A stretch of DNA of 64,000 bases from Ignavibacteria bacterium (GTDB lineage: Bacteria > Bacteroidota > Ignavibacteria > SZUA-365): contig JADKJW010000016.1 of NCBI GenBank assembly GCA_016720835.1, forward strand, positions 47,136-111,135, in the 5' to 3' direction. The first letter of the stretch is position 1; the number at the start of each line of letters is the position of its first letter. The notes beneath the pieces are model-generated. The model made no database searches, was not told the origin of the DNA, and saw only the letters and a list, made by a program, of their open reading frames with translations. Shown here piece by piece: positions 9,209 to 17,649 of this stretch. Made by a program: the position numbers and the translations under genes.

Positions 9209-10855
9209 ATGAACTCGTTCCGTCAGCTTCTCGTCCTCACCGCAACAGCGACGCTCCTTTTCGCGTCGTGCAAGACAGGCACCCCGAAAAAGGACACCCC
9301 CATGCAGGGAGAACTCCCGCCCATCGCTGAGCGGCTCACGGCCTATGCGCCGACCACGATACAGGCCGACCTGTCCATCCTCTCCTCGCGCGAGAAACGG
9401 CTCGTCGCCAAGCTCATCGAGGCGGGGAAGCTTGCGGACGAGATCTTCTGGAAGCAGTCCGCGCCGGACGTCGCTCTGTCGACGCCTGATGCGAAGCAGG
9501 TACTCGAATACGTGCTGATCAACTACGGTCCCTACGACCGCATCTACGAGGGACACCGCTTCACCGGCACGGGCGCGGAGAAGAAACCCGATGTGGCGGG
9601 CTACTACCCGCAGGACATGACGAAGAAGGAGTTCGAGGACTACGTCGCGGCGAATCCCGCGATGAAGGATGCGCTCGAGGGGCAGTACACCGTCGTCGTG
9701 CGCGACGGCGCGGGCTTCAAGGCCGTGCCCTTCAACCAGGCCTATCCCGAATCGGAGCAGATCGCCGCCAAGCTCGAGGAAGCCGCGCTGCTCGCCGACA
9801 ACGCGTCGCTGCGCCGCTACCTGCAGCTCCGCGCGAAGGCCATACGCACGGACGACTACTACGCGAGCGACATGGCGTGGATGGACATCCGCGACAACAA
9901 CGTGGACGTGGTCATCGGTCCCATCGAGAACTACGAGGACGCGCTGTTCAACTACAAAACCGCCTACGAATGCGCGGTGGTGGTGAAGGATCCCGAGGGC
10001 ACGAAGGAACTGCAGATGTTCACGAAGCACATCGACGCCTTCGAGCACGCGCTGCCCGTCGACAAGAAATTCATCCGCGCCACCGCGGGCTCGGGCAACA
10101 TCCTCGAGGTGGTGAACATCGTGTACTTCGGCGGCGACTTCCAGAAGGGCGTCAAGACCATCGCAGCCTCGCTCCCGAACGACCCGCGCGTGACGCAGGC
10201 CAAGGGCGGCAAGAAGCAGATGTACCGCAACATGATGGAGGCGAAGTTCGAGAAAATCCTCCGTCCCATCGCCGAGCGCATCCTCGAGCCGTCGCTGCTG
10301 CCCTTCCTCGACCGCAAGGCCTTCACGAGCTTCGTGACGCTGCACGAGGTGTCGCACACGCTGGGCCGCGGCTTCGTGTTCGGCAACGACTCGCTCAGCG
10401 TGCGGCGCGCGCTCAAGGACCGCTACTCGGCCATCGAGGAGTGCAAGGCCGACGTGCTCGGGCTCTACAACAACACGGTGCTGCTTGCCGAGAAGGCGAT
10501 GACGGAGGAGCAGCTCAAGCGCGCCATCGTCACCTACGTGGCCGGGCTCTACCGCTCGCTGCGCTTCGGCGCCGAGGAGGCCCACGGCCGCGCGAACCTC
10601 ATCCAGCTCAACTTCCTCAGCGAGCAGGGCGTGATCACGACGGACAAGGACGGCCGCATCGGCATCGACCTCGCGGGCTTCATGGATGCGCTCGGGAAGC
10701 TCGTGACGCAGGTGCTCACACTGCAGGCCAACGGCGACTACGCCGCGGCCGGCGTCCTGCTCGAGAAATACGGCGTCATGAACCCCAGCATCGAAGCCAT
10801 GGTCGCCAAGCTCGCGGACGTGCCGCGGGACCTGGATACGAAGTACGTGTATTGA
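9209..10855 (+). CDS. M49 (dipeptidyl peptidase III)-like zinc metallopeptidase, lipoprotein
   Basis: 548 residues from the ATG at 9209. The N-terminus is a lipoprotein signal with lipobox 'LLFASC' (cysteine at ~residue 19). A zinc site is visible as 'HEVSHTLGRGF' with the downstream glutamate motif 'AIEECKADVLGLY'; this spacing and the second motif are those of the M49 family. Eukaryotic DPP III has HELLGH (HExxxH), whereas here the helix is a shorter HExxH, as in the bacterial Nudix-linked DPP III-like group. It probably acts as a periplasmic, membrane-anchored peptidase. An upstream in-frame TTG (9182) is a poor start because it sits inside the promoter. The gene ends 24 bp before a bidirectional terminator hairpin. 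Confidence 0.85.
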   Translation: MNSFRQLLVLTATATLLFASCKTGTPKKDTPMQGELPPIAERLTAYAPTTIQADLSILSSREKRLVAKLIEAGKLADEIFWKQSAPDVALSTPDAKQVLEYVLINYGPYDRIYEGHRFTGTGAEKKPDVAGYYPQDMTKKEFEDYVAANPAMKDALEGQYTVVVRDGAGFKAVPFNQAYPESEQIAAKLEEAALLADNASLRRYLQLRAKAIRTDDYYASDMAWMDIRDNNVDVVIGPIENYEDALFNYKTAYECAVVVKDPEGTKELQMFTKHIDAFEHALPVDKKFIRATAGSGNILEVVNIVYFGGDFQKGVKTIAASLPNDPRVTQAKGGKKQMYRNMMEAKFEKILRPIAERILEPSLLPFLDRKAFTSFVTLHEVSHTLGRGFVFGNDSLSVRRALKDRYSAIEECKADVLGLYNNTVLLAEKAMTEEQLKRAIVTYVAGLYRSLRFGAEEAHGRANLIQLNFLSEQGVITTDKDGRIGIDLAGFMDALGKLVTQVLTLQANGDYAAAGVLLEKYGVMNPSIEAMVAKLADVPRDLDTKYVY

Positions 10856-10875
10856 TTCGCCGGCGTTCGAGGAAC

Positions 10876-10904
10876 GAAAAAGGCCGATCGCAATGATCGG
10901 CCTT
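10876..10904. terminator. Bidirectional intrinsic terminator
   Basis: A perfect 10-bp stem AAGGCCGATC/GATCGGCCTT (10880-10889 with 10895-10904) closes a 5-nt loop. On the minus strand it is followed by a T5 tract, so it ends the M64 peptidase transcript. It also lies just after the convergent M49-like gene. Confidence 0.85.
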
Positions 10905-10927
10905 CCTCATGTGCGCATCCGTTCACA

Positions 10928-12343
10928 CTACCTGCTGTAGAAATCGATCTGCCTCTCGATGGCCGCGCGGCAGACGGGATCGAAGTCCACGAGGCTGAGC
11001 GAGAACATGCGGCAGTCGAGCGAGGGGCGGTACAGGCCGTTCGGCATGTAGCCCGCGCCTTCAAAGGCGCCGACCTTGCCGACGAGCTGCGGATTCTTGA
11101 TGATCTCCTGCTGCTTCTTGCGGATGGGGTCGCGCTTGCCGTAGTAGTCCTTCGCGAGGCGGTCCAGCTTGCCGAGTTCCGCGCCGAGCGTGTCGTAGGC
11201 GGCCTTACCCCAGTCCGTCGGGATGGCGAGGCCGGGCGACACGGAGGACTGCCACTTCAGGTCGCCGTTCAGCAGTCGCGTGACGTTGGGTTCCCAGGGC
11301 TCCACGCCCGCGGGATAGAAATCGTTGTAGCCGGTGGATGAGGAGTAGTATTCGTCGCCCAGGCCGCCGAAGCTGTGGCCGAACTCGTGCACATACACGT
11401 AGTCGCGCTGCCACTCCTGCCCGTCGTTCTTCTCGATGGTGTACGTGGTCGTGTAGAGCTGGTAGATGCCGCCGCCGCCGTAGCGGCTGTCGTTGAGGAG
11501 GATGGTGATGAAGTCGTACGGCGCCGCGCCGGCGATGTCGCGCAGCTCGCGGTTGGCCTCGGTGAGCACGTAGCGGGCGGACCCGAAGGTGTTGTACATG
11601 GTGCCGAGGGCCGTGTTTTTCCAGACACTCTTGTCCGGAACGTCGATGCCGCTCTCGAGGGACGCGGCGCAGACGGCGCGCACGTTGAAGTCCTTCGCGC
11701 GCTCCTTGAAGGGGCTCGTCGCGAACATCACGTCGTTGAAGTGTTTCGCGTCCTTCTTGAATTTCTCCATGTCGTCGCTCGCGTAGCCGTCGCCGAGGAT
11801 GAGGATGTCCACTTTCTTGTGGATGTCGCCGTTGTCCATCAGCGTCAGGATCTCCGCCGCGGGCGCGCGCTTCTCCGTCACGACCTGCGTCGGATCGTTC
11901 GGATCGATGGCCGCGGAGAACAGTTCATGGAACACGGAGTACTTGTCGCGCCTGCTGATGGTGAACTGCACCGGGCGCTTCGGGAAGGGGATGCGCACCG
12001 TTTCCGACACCGTCTTCCAGGCCCCGCGCAGCGCCTCGTCGGTGGTCTGCCACTCGTTGAACAGCGCCGAGAAGCCCCGCGAATACAGGAGCATGCCGCT
12101 CTTCAGATCGTACACACGGGCGAGGAACTCTCCGAGATTCAGCGTGTCCACGAGATTCGTCGTGCTGCCAGGCCACGGGCCTTCGGCGTACACCTTGTCG
12201 AGCGAGTACTGATCCTTGTCCTTCGCCCCCGTGTGGAAATAATCCACGCGCATGGTGCGGTCGGTGAAGTACCGGCCGAAATGGACCTGCGCCGAAGCCT
12301 CGGCGGTGAACAGGAACGCGAACAGCAGAAAACATGTGCGCAT
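10928..12343 (-). CDS. Secreted M64 (IgA peptidase) family metallopeptidase
   Basis: 471 residues from the ATG at 12343, which follows AAGAGG by 5 nt and opens a signal peptide 'MRTCFLLFAFLFTAEASAQ'. The zinc motif is 'YVHEFGHSFGGLGDEYY', with HExxH and the third ligand in the GDEYY segment, as in the M64 family (IgA peptidase from Clostridium ramosum is the type member). 'KVDILILGDGYASDDMEKF' upstream is also typical of the family. The longer frame to 12472 has no ribosome binding site. Likely exported; substrate unknown. The transcript ends at the hairpin 24 bp downstream. Confidence 0.87.
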   Translation of the reverse strand: MRTCFLLFAFLFTAEASAQVHFGRYFTDRTMRVDYFHTGAKDKDQYSLDKVYAEGPWPGSTTNLVDTLNLGEFLARVYDLKSGMLLYSRGFSALFNEWQTTDEALRGAWKTVSETVRIPFPKRPVQFTISRRDKYSVFHELFSAAIDPNDPTQVVTEKRAPAAEILTLMDNGDIHKKVDILILGDGYASDDMEKFKKDAKHFNDVMFATSPFKERAKDFNVRAVCAASLESGIDVPDKSVWKNTALGTMYNTFGSARYVLTEANRELRDIAGAAPYDFITILLNDSRYGGGGIYQLYTTTYTIEKNDGQEWQRDYVYVHEFGHSFGGLGDEYYSSSTGYNDFYPAGVEPWEPNVTRLLNGDLKWQSSVSPGLAIPTDWGKAAYDTLGAELGKLDRLAKDYYGKRDPIRKKQQEIIKNPQLVGKVGAFEGAGYMPNGLYRPSLDCRMFSLSLVDFDPVCRAAIERQIDFYSR

Positions 12344-12502
12344 GGGAGCCTCTTGAATGATCGTGGGAATGCCGACGGGGCAGAATTCCGCAAGATCGGA
12401 AAATCTTTCGCATCGTGAAAACACCTCCCCATGCGGATTCCATCCCTCCCGAGGCAGACACAGCCGCGGCAAACCGAATCAGGGTGGAGCATGTCCGAAA
12501 CA

Positions 12503-12534
12503 TTGCTTTTCGGGGCGGCTTTCTTTATACTTTG
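12503..12534 (+). promoter_or_regulatory. Candidate promoter for the biotin carboxylase operon
   Basis: TTGCTT (12503-12508), 17 bp, TATACT (12526-12531). The overlapping TATACTTTG also resembles the TAnnTTTG -7 box found elsewhere in the window. It lies 51 bp before the GTG start at 12585. Confidence 0.5.
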
Positions 12535-12584
12535 CCCCGAGTTTGTACGCTACCCTCATCCATTTCTCATCGGTATTTCGGAAC

Positions 12585-14081
12585 GTGAAGATCCGGTCCA
12601 TTCTTGTTGCAAACAGGGGCGAAATCGCCGTGCGCGTCATCAGGGCGTGCAGGGAGATGGGCATCCGCGCGGTGGCGGTGTACTCCGATCCGGATCGCGC
12701 GGCGCTGCATGTGCGCGTGGCTGACGAGAGCTATCACATCGGACCGGCGGCATCGCGCCTGAGCTATCTCGATCAGGACAAACTGCTCGCGATCGCGAAG
12801 CAGGCGCACTGCGACGCCATCCATCCGGGCTACGGCTTCCTTTCCGAAAACGCCGGCTTCGCGCAGGCGGTGGCCGATGCCGGTCTCATCTTCATCGGCC
12901 CTCCTGCCGCGGCGATACGCTCGATGGGGGACAAGACCTCGGCGCGCCGGCTCATGAAGGAGCGCGGCGTGCCCGTCGTTCCCGGCACGGAGGACGCCAT
13001 CACGTCTCTCGACGAAGCCCTCGTCACCGCCGACGCCATCGGCTACCCCGTGCTCGTCAAGGCCGCGGCCGGGGGCGGCGGGAAGGGGATGCGCGTCGTC
13101 GCGTCGCGTGAGGATCTCGTCAAGTCGGTTGAGTCCGCGCAGAACGAAGCGCGCCTGGCCTTCGGCGACGACCGCGTGTACATCGAGAAGTTCGTCGTCA
13201 AGCCACGCCACATCGAGTTCCAGATCGTCGCGGACATGCACGGCAACGCCGTGCACCTTGGCGAACGCGAGTGCTCGATACAGCGCCGCCATCAGAAGGT
13301 GATCGAGGAAGCTCCCTCCGCCATCATGACTCCCGAATTGCGCGAGCGCATGGGCGCCTCGGCCGTGATGGCAGCGCAGGCCTGCGGCTACGTCAATGCC
13401 GGCACCATCGAGTTCCTCGTCGACCACGAGCGCAACTACTTCTTCCTCGAGATGAACACGCGTCTGCAGGTGGAGCATCCCGTGACGGAGATGGTCACCG
13501 GCATCGATCTCGTCAAGCTGCAGATACGCATCGCGGAAGGGGAGGCGCTTCCCTTCGCGCAGAAGGACGTGCGCTTCCGCGGCCATGCCATCGAGGCCCG
13601 GCTCTGCGCCGAGGATGTGCGCAACAACTTTTTTCCCTCCACCGGCACGCTGACGCGCTACAAGCCGAGCCAGGGCTACGGCGTGCGCGAGGATTCGGGC
13701 GTGGAGGAGGGGAGCGAGATTTCCATCCACTACGATCCGATGTTCGCGAAACTCATCGCGTGGGGGACAGACCGCGCGGACGCCATCGACAAGATGCGTC
13801 GCGCGCTCGACGAGTTCCGCATCGTCGGCGTCGAGACCACGATCCCGTTCTGCCGTTTCGTGATGGACAACAAGCAGTTCCATCGCGGGGATTTCCAGAT
13901 CGATTTCGTTGAACAGCACTACCGCGCCGAGTATCTGCGCGAGCCGGCGCCCGATGAACTCCGGGCGGCCGCCATCGCCGCGGTGCTTCTCGGCCGACAT
14001 GCGCGGACGCAGTCGGTGACAGTCCCCGCGGCGGGCAACGGACGGTCGCGCTGGAACGCGCGCAGCCGCGCGAGGGACTGA
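12585..14081 (+). CDS. accC: Biotin carboxylase subunit of an acetyl/propionyl-CoA carboxylase
   Basis: 498 residues. The N-terminus 'IRSILVANRGEIAVRVIRAC' is the canonical biotin carboxylase start, reached from a GTG at 12585. The ATP-grasp loop 'KAAAGGGGKGMR', 'ERECSIQRRHQKVIEEAPS' and 'FFLEMNTRLQVEHPVTEM' are intact. It carboxylates biotin on the carrier protein encoded next, using bicarbonate and ATP. At about 50 residues longer than E. coli AccC, with a linker-like tail, it resembles the alpha chain of propionyl-CoA carboxylases split before the carrier domain. The stop overlaps the next ATG (TGATG). No carboxyltransferase gene is in the window. Confidence 0.95.
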   Translation: MKIRSILVANRGEIAVRVIRACREMGIRAVAVYSDPDRAALHVRVADESYHIGPAASRLSYLDQDKLLAIAKQAHCDAIHPGYGFLSENAGFAQAVADAGLIFIGPPAAAIRSMGDKTSARRLMKERGVPVVPGTEDAITSLDEALVTADAIGYPVLVKAAAGGGGKGMRVVASREDLVKSVESAQNEARLAFGDDRVYIEKFVVKPRHIEFQIVADMHGNAVHLGERECSIQRRHQKVIEEAPSAIMTPELRERMGASAVMAAQACGYVNAGTIEFLVDHERNYFFLEMNTRLQVEHPVTEMVTGIDLVKLQIRIAEGEALPFAQKDVRFRGHAIEARLCAEDVRNNFFPSTGTLTRYKPSQGYGVREDSGVEEGSEISIHYDPMFAKLIAWGTDRADAIDKMRRALDEFRIVGVETTIPFCRFVMDNKQFHRGDFQIDFVEQHYRAEYLREPAPDELRAAAIAAVLLGRHARTQSVTVPAAGNGRSRWNARSRARD

Positions 14082-14587
14082 TGGACTCCTTCCGCGCGCG
14101 CATCGGCGACAAGGAGTACGCCTTGAAGCGAAGCCTCGAAGGCGCGCTGTCCGTCGACGGCCACGAGGTGACGCACGAGTTGCTGCCGCTCGGCAACGGC
14201 AGGCATCTGTTGCGCATCGGCGCGAAAAGCTACGAGGTCGAACTCGGCGGCACCGGCGATCAGGAGAACAGCCTGCTCGTCTACGTGAACAATCGCGCCT
14301 TCACCGTGGAACTCGACAACGAGACCACGATGCTCCTCAAGCAGATCGAGGCGGGGCAGCCGACGCGCGTGCACGCGGCGGTGCTGCGCGCTCCCATGCC
14401 CGGCAGGATCAGCAAGCTCCTTGTCGCACAGGGAGAACTGGTGGAGGCCGGTCAGGGCATCATCGTCCTCGAAGCCATGAAGATGGAGAATGAACTCCGC
14501 GCGCCCGCCGCGGGCATCGTCAAGACCGTCCGCGTCAAGGAAGGCGACGCGGTGGAAAAGAACGCGCTGCTTCTCGAACTGTCGTGA
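14081..14587 (+). CDS. Biotin carboxyl carrier protein (alpha-chain type)
   Basis: 168 residues. The C-terminal ~70 residues form a biotinyl/lipoyl domain with the biotinylation site 'LEAMKMENELRAP' (lysine of AMKM). The N-terminal half ('YALKRSLEGALSVDGHEVTH') resembles the BT region of propionyl-CoA carboxylase alpha chains, not AccB of fatty acid synthesis. Start and stop overlap with the biotin carboxylase gene shows translational coupling. Together they make the half-reaction module, and the acyl-CoA partner must be encoded elsewhere. Confidence 0.92.
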   Translation: MDSFRARIGDKEYALKRSLEGALSVDGHEVTHELLPLGNGRHLLRIGAKSYEVELGGTGDQENSLLVYVNNRAFTVELDNETTMLLKQIEAGQPTRVHAAVLRAPMPGRISKLLVAQGELVEAGQGIIVLEAMKMENELRAPAAGIVKTVRVKEGDAVEKNALLLELS

Positions 14588-14675
14588 GACACGCTGCAAT
14601 GCCCGCCGCACATCCCGTACCGATGCATCGCAATCCACCATACATTGGTTCTCTCACCAGCATCCGGAGGGTCCG

Positions 14676-15953
14676 TTGAAACGAGGAGTGACTCCATTCA
14701 TCACCGCGGCGCTCATCGCGCTGCTTCTTCCCGCCGCGCTCGTCGCGGGAGGGTTTCAGCTGAACGAACATGGCGCCCGCGCCATGGCGCAGGCCGGCGC
14801 GTTCTGCGCGCGCGCCTCCGATCCGTCGGCGATGTTTTTCAATCCCGCGGGACTTTCGTATCAGCGTGGCTTCCAGTTCATGGCGGGGGCGACGATCATC
14901 GCGCCGACCTACAACTATTACGGTCCGACGAATTTGCAGCGCAACGACAAATGGGAAATGGAATCCCAGGTCTTCACGCCGCCGAACGCATACCTCTCGA
15001 ACACATGGAATGACGGCCTGCTGAAGGGCCTCGCCATCGGCGTCGGTCTGGTGACTCCGTACGGCCTCGGCACGAGATGGGCCGACGACTGGATCGGCAA
15101 ATCCATCACGCGGGAAATCGACCTGAAGACCTTCTTCGTCATGCCCACCATTTCCTACGCGGTCAACGACATGCTCTCCGTGGGCGTCGGCGCGAACATC
15201 GTCTTTTCGAGCGTCATGCTGCGCAGGGCCGTGACGAACTTCTCGCCCGAGATGAACCTCGAACTGGAAGGCGACGGCAAGACGGCGTTCAGCTGGAATG
15301 CCGGCGTGCTCTTCAAACCGGTCGAGACCATCTCCGTCGGCGTCACGTACCGCGCGCAGACGACGCTGGAATTCGACGGCACCGCCAACTTTCATCCGCC
15401 GGCATCCCTCGCGGCGCTGTTCCCCGGCGGTGATGTGACCACCGGCATCGATCTGCCCGCCACCTACTTCGTCGGCGTCGCCTGGATGCCCAACGAGGAC
15501 CTCGAACTGGAACTCGATTACCAGGGCATCGGCTGGTCCTCATACGACAAGCTCGAAATCGATTTCAAGGACGACGCGACCACGAATCCCGTGATCAAGC
15601 AGGCCGACGTCTCCTCCCCGAAGAATTACAAGGACGCGTTCATCGTCCGTCTCGGCGGCGAATACAAGCTCCCGATCCTCGGTCTCAAGCTGCGCGCCGG
15701 GTACTTCTACGATCACAATCCCGTGCCGGACGAGCATCTCGAGCCGCTGCTGCCGGATGCGGACCGCCACGGACTCAACCTCGGCGCGGGCATGAATCTC
15801 CTGCCGAATCTCACAGTCGATTTCGCATACCTGAACCTCATGTTCATGGATCGCTCGACCGACAAGACCAGCCAGCCGGACGGCGTGTATCTCGACGGCC
15901 TCTATCAGGGGAACGCCCAGCTGATCGGCCTCGACCTGACGTATCATTTTTAA
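14676..15953 (+). CDS. Outer membrane beta-barrel protein, OMPP1/FadL/TodX family
   Basis: About 425 residues from a TTG at 14676 that follows GGAGGG by 4 nt; the resulting N-terminus 'KRGVTPFITAALIALLLPAA' is a good signal peptide. The mature start 'GGFQLNEHGARAMAQAGAF' and 'DPSAMFFNPAGLS' are the hallmark of the FadL family N-terminal hatch. Alternating amphipathic strands run to the end, 'IGLDLTYHF', closing on an aromatic residue as outer-membrane barrels do. It probably imports fatty acids or other hydrophobic compounds. The SGNH lipoprotein gene follows within 22 bp, a pairing typical of this assemblage. Confidence 0.92.
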   Translation: MKRGVTPFITAALIALLLPAALVAGGFQLNEHGARAMAQAGAFCARASDPSAMFFNPAGLSYQRGFQFMAGATIIAPTYNYYGPTNLQRNDKWEMESQVFTPPNAYLSNTWNDGLLKGLAIGVGLVTPYGLGTRWADDWIGKSITREIDLKTFFVMPTISYAVNDMLSVGVGANIVFSSVMLRRAVTNFSPEMNLELEGDGKTAFSWNAGVLFKPVETISVGVTYRAQTTLEFDGTANFHPPASLAALFPGGDVTTGIDLPATYFVGVAWMPNEDLELELDYQGIGWSSYDKLEIDFKDDATTNPVIKQADVSSPKNYKDAFIVRLGGEYKLPILGLKLRAGYFYDHNPVPDEHLEPLLPDADRHGLNLGAGMNLLPNLTVDFAYLNLMFMDRSTDKTSQPDGVYLDGLYQGNAQLIGLDLTYHF

Positions 15954-15974
15954 CGGCCGATGGAGACACTCACC

Positions 15975-17426
15975 ATGAAACGCATCCTCTCGCTCGCCAC
16001 CGTTTTCTCCCTCATCCTCCTCGGCTGCTCCGATACCGATCAGAACCCGAGCGGACCCAATTCCAACGGATCGATCGATCCCACCGTCTACGTCGCCATC
16101 GGCAACAGCCTGACCGCCGGCTATCAGAGCGGATATCTGACCGAAGCGTCGCAGATGTACAGCTATCCGAATCTCATCGCGAAGCAGTTCAACGTCAATT
16201 TCGTGCAGCCGCTGATTCCGGCGCCGGGCACCGGCGCGGCCATCAGCCTCACGTCGATGAATCCGCCGACGCTCGTCACCGGACCGAACAATCTCACCGC
16301 GCCGTCCAACATGGCGCATCCGGCGCCGTACAACAATCTCGGCATCCCGGGCTCGATTCTCTATGACGCGCTCGACACCGCGGACATCACGCCGAAGTCG
16401 ATAAACCGCGGCAATCCGTTCTTCAAGCTGGTACTGCGCGACCAGGTGGGCTTCGGCAAATCCATCATCGAGCAGGCGCTCAAGCTGAAGCCGACGCTCA
16501 TCACCTTCTGGCTCGGGAACAACGACGCGCTCGGTTTCGCGACGAGCGGAGGCACCTCGCCCGCGGCGCCGACGCAGTCCGCGATGTTCGACGGCCTTGT
16601 CAGCAACGCATTGACGGCGTTGCGCAACGGGGCACCGGACGCGTCCATCGTGGTCGCCAACATCCCTGATGTCCGGACCATACCGTTCTTCCTCACCGTC
16701 GGTCCGCAAGTGGCGCCGGTGCTCCTTGCCAACGGCGGACTCTCCATCTTCTACCAGCGGCACGGCAACAAGGGTCCCGCGATTCTCACGGACACGACCA
16801 ATCTCATGCGTCAGCAGAACGTGCTGTTGACCCTCAAGGGCGGCGCCTACGCGCCATTGATCGGAAAGCCGACCGGACAGTGGTACCGCGATCTCGCGGC
16901 GATGCTCGGCGCTCCCGTCGGCGCAGTCATCGGTCTTGGCATCGACACGACCAAGCCGTTCGGCGTGTATCCCACAAATCCCTGGCCTGATGCGCTCGTG
17001 CTGGACATCGAGGAGCAGAGCACCTGCGCGACGGCGATCAAGGCGTACAACGAGAGCATCCTTTCCGCCGTGAACCGCCTGAGCAAACCCGGCAAACCGA
17101 TTGCGCTGGTCGATATCAACAGCGCGTTCAACACCATTGCCGCCCAGGGGTATTCGCTTGCGGGCGAGGCTCTGACGATCGATTTCATCAAAGGCGGGAT
17201 GTTCAGCCTTGATGGCGTCCATCCTTCCAGCAAGGGACACGGCATCGTCGCCAATCTCTTCATCGATGCGATGAACAAGACATTCGGCGCCAATATCCCG
17301 AAGGTGCATCTCGCCAGCATCCCGGGCATCGCGGTCCCGATGGGGAAGCGTGGACTGCCGTCGATCACATCGTGGAATATCGGACCCGACGTGTTCAACC
17401 ACGCCATCCGCCTCTTCCAACAGTAA
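15975..17426 (+). CDS. SGNH/GDSL hydrolase-like lipoprotein
   Basis: 483 residues from the ATG at 15975 (GGAG 9 nt upstream). The signal ends in a lipobox 'LILLGC'. The SGNH blocks are visible: 'IGNSLTAGYQSG' (block I, with nucleophile Ser), 'FWLGNNDAL' (block III, Asn) and 'LDGVHPSSKGH' (block V, Asp-His). Block I is GNSL, not GDSL. It is a probable outer-membrane-anchored esterase or lipase. Adjacency to the FadL-type porin suggests release of acyl chains from an ester before uptake, which is inference. A strong terminator follows 25 bp after the stop. Confidence 0.88.
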   Translation: MKRILSLATVFSLILLGCSDTDQNPSGPNSNGSIDPTVYVAIGNSLTAGYQSGYLTEASQMYSYPNLIAKQFNVNFVQPLIPAPGTGAAISLTSMNPPTLVTGPNNLTAPSNMAHPAPYNNLGIPGSILYDALDTADITPKSINRGNPFFKLVLRDQVGFGKSIIEQALKLKPTLITFWLGNNDALGFATSGGTSPAAPTQSAMFDGLVSNALTALRNGAPDASIVVANIPDVRTIPFFLTVGPQVAPVLLANGGLSIFYQRHGNKGPAILTDTTNLMRQQNVLLTLKGGAYAPLIGKPTGQWYRDLAAMLGAPVGAVIGLGIDTTKPFGVYPTNPWPDALVLDIEEQSTCATAIKAYNESILSAVNRLSKPGKPIALVDINSAFNTIAAQGYSLAGEALTIDFIKGGMFSLDGVHPSSKGHGIVANLFIDAMNKTFGANIPKVHLASIPGIAVPMGKRGLPSITSWNIGPDVFNHAIRLFQQ

Positions 17427-17450
17427 AAGATCAGACCATCCGATAATCAG

Positions 17451-17486
17451 GCCCCTCCACCCCTCGCGGCGGAGGGGCTTTGTTTT
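17451..17486 (+). terminator. Intrinsic terminator after the porin/SGNH operon
   Basis: A perfect 8-bp GC-rich stem GCCCCTCC/GGAGGGGC (17451-17458 with 17471-17478), a 12-nt loop and a T-rich tail TTTGTTTT (17479-17486). Confidence 0.88.
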
Positions 17487-17529
17487 CAGGCCCTGTGACC
17501 GTCTCCGCTCCTGAGCGATAGCTCCAAAT

Positions 17530-17560
17530 CTGCGAAAGTCAACCCATCTTCGTATTTTCA
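17530..17560 (+). promoter_or_regulatory. Candidate promoter for purL
   Basis: CTG (17530-17532), 20 bp, TATTTTCA (17553-17560), the same -7 form as the promoter candidate at 25252. It leaves a ~80-nt leader before purL. Confidence 0.35.
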
Positions 17561-17645
17561 TTCTTCATCTTTCATCTCCGATCTTTCTTCTTTCTCCTTC
17601 CACCTGTAACCTGTCACCTTCAACCTGCCTCACCCCCGTCGCCCA
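17561..17645 (+). other. Pyrimidine-rich low-complexity leader before purL
   Basis: Almost all C and T on the plus strand, with repeating TTCATC, TTTCTTC and CCTGT(A/C)ACC-type words. No hairpin or open frame is evident. No ribosome binding site precedes either purL ATG (17650 or 17668). Confidence 0.5.
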
Positions 17646-17649
17646 CGCA

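Noticed and set aside
10876..10904. Palindrome as a regulatory operator
   Set aside because: It lies between two convergent gene ends and has a T-run, so terminator is the better reading.
15540..17561. 673-codon minus-strand frame opposite the porin and SGNH lipoprotein
   Set aside because: Biased composition typical of an antisense shadow; both plus-strand genes have signals, motifs and a shared terminator.
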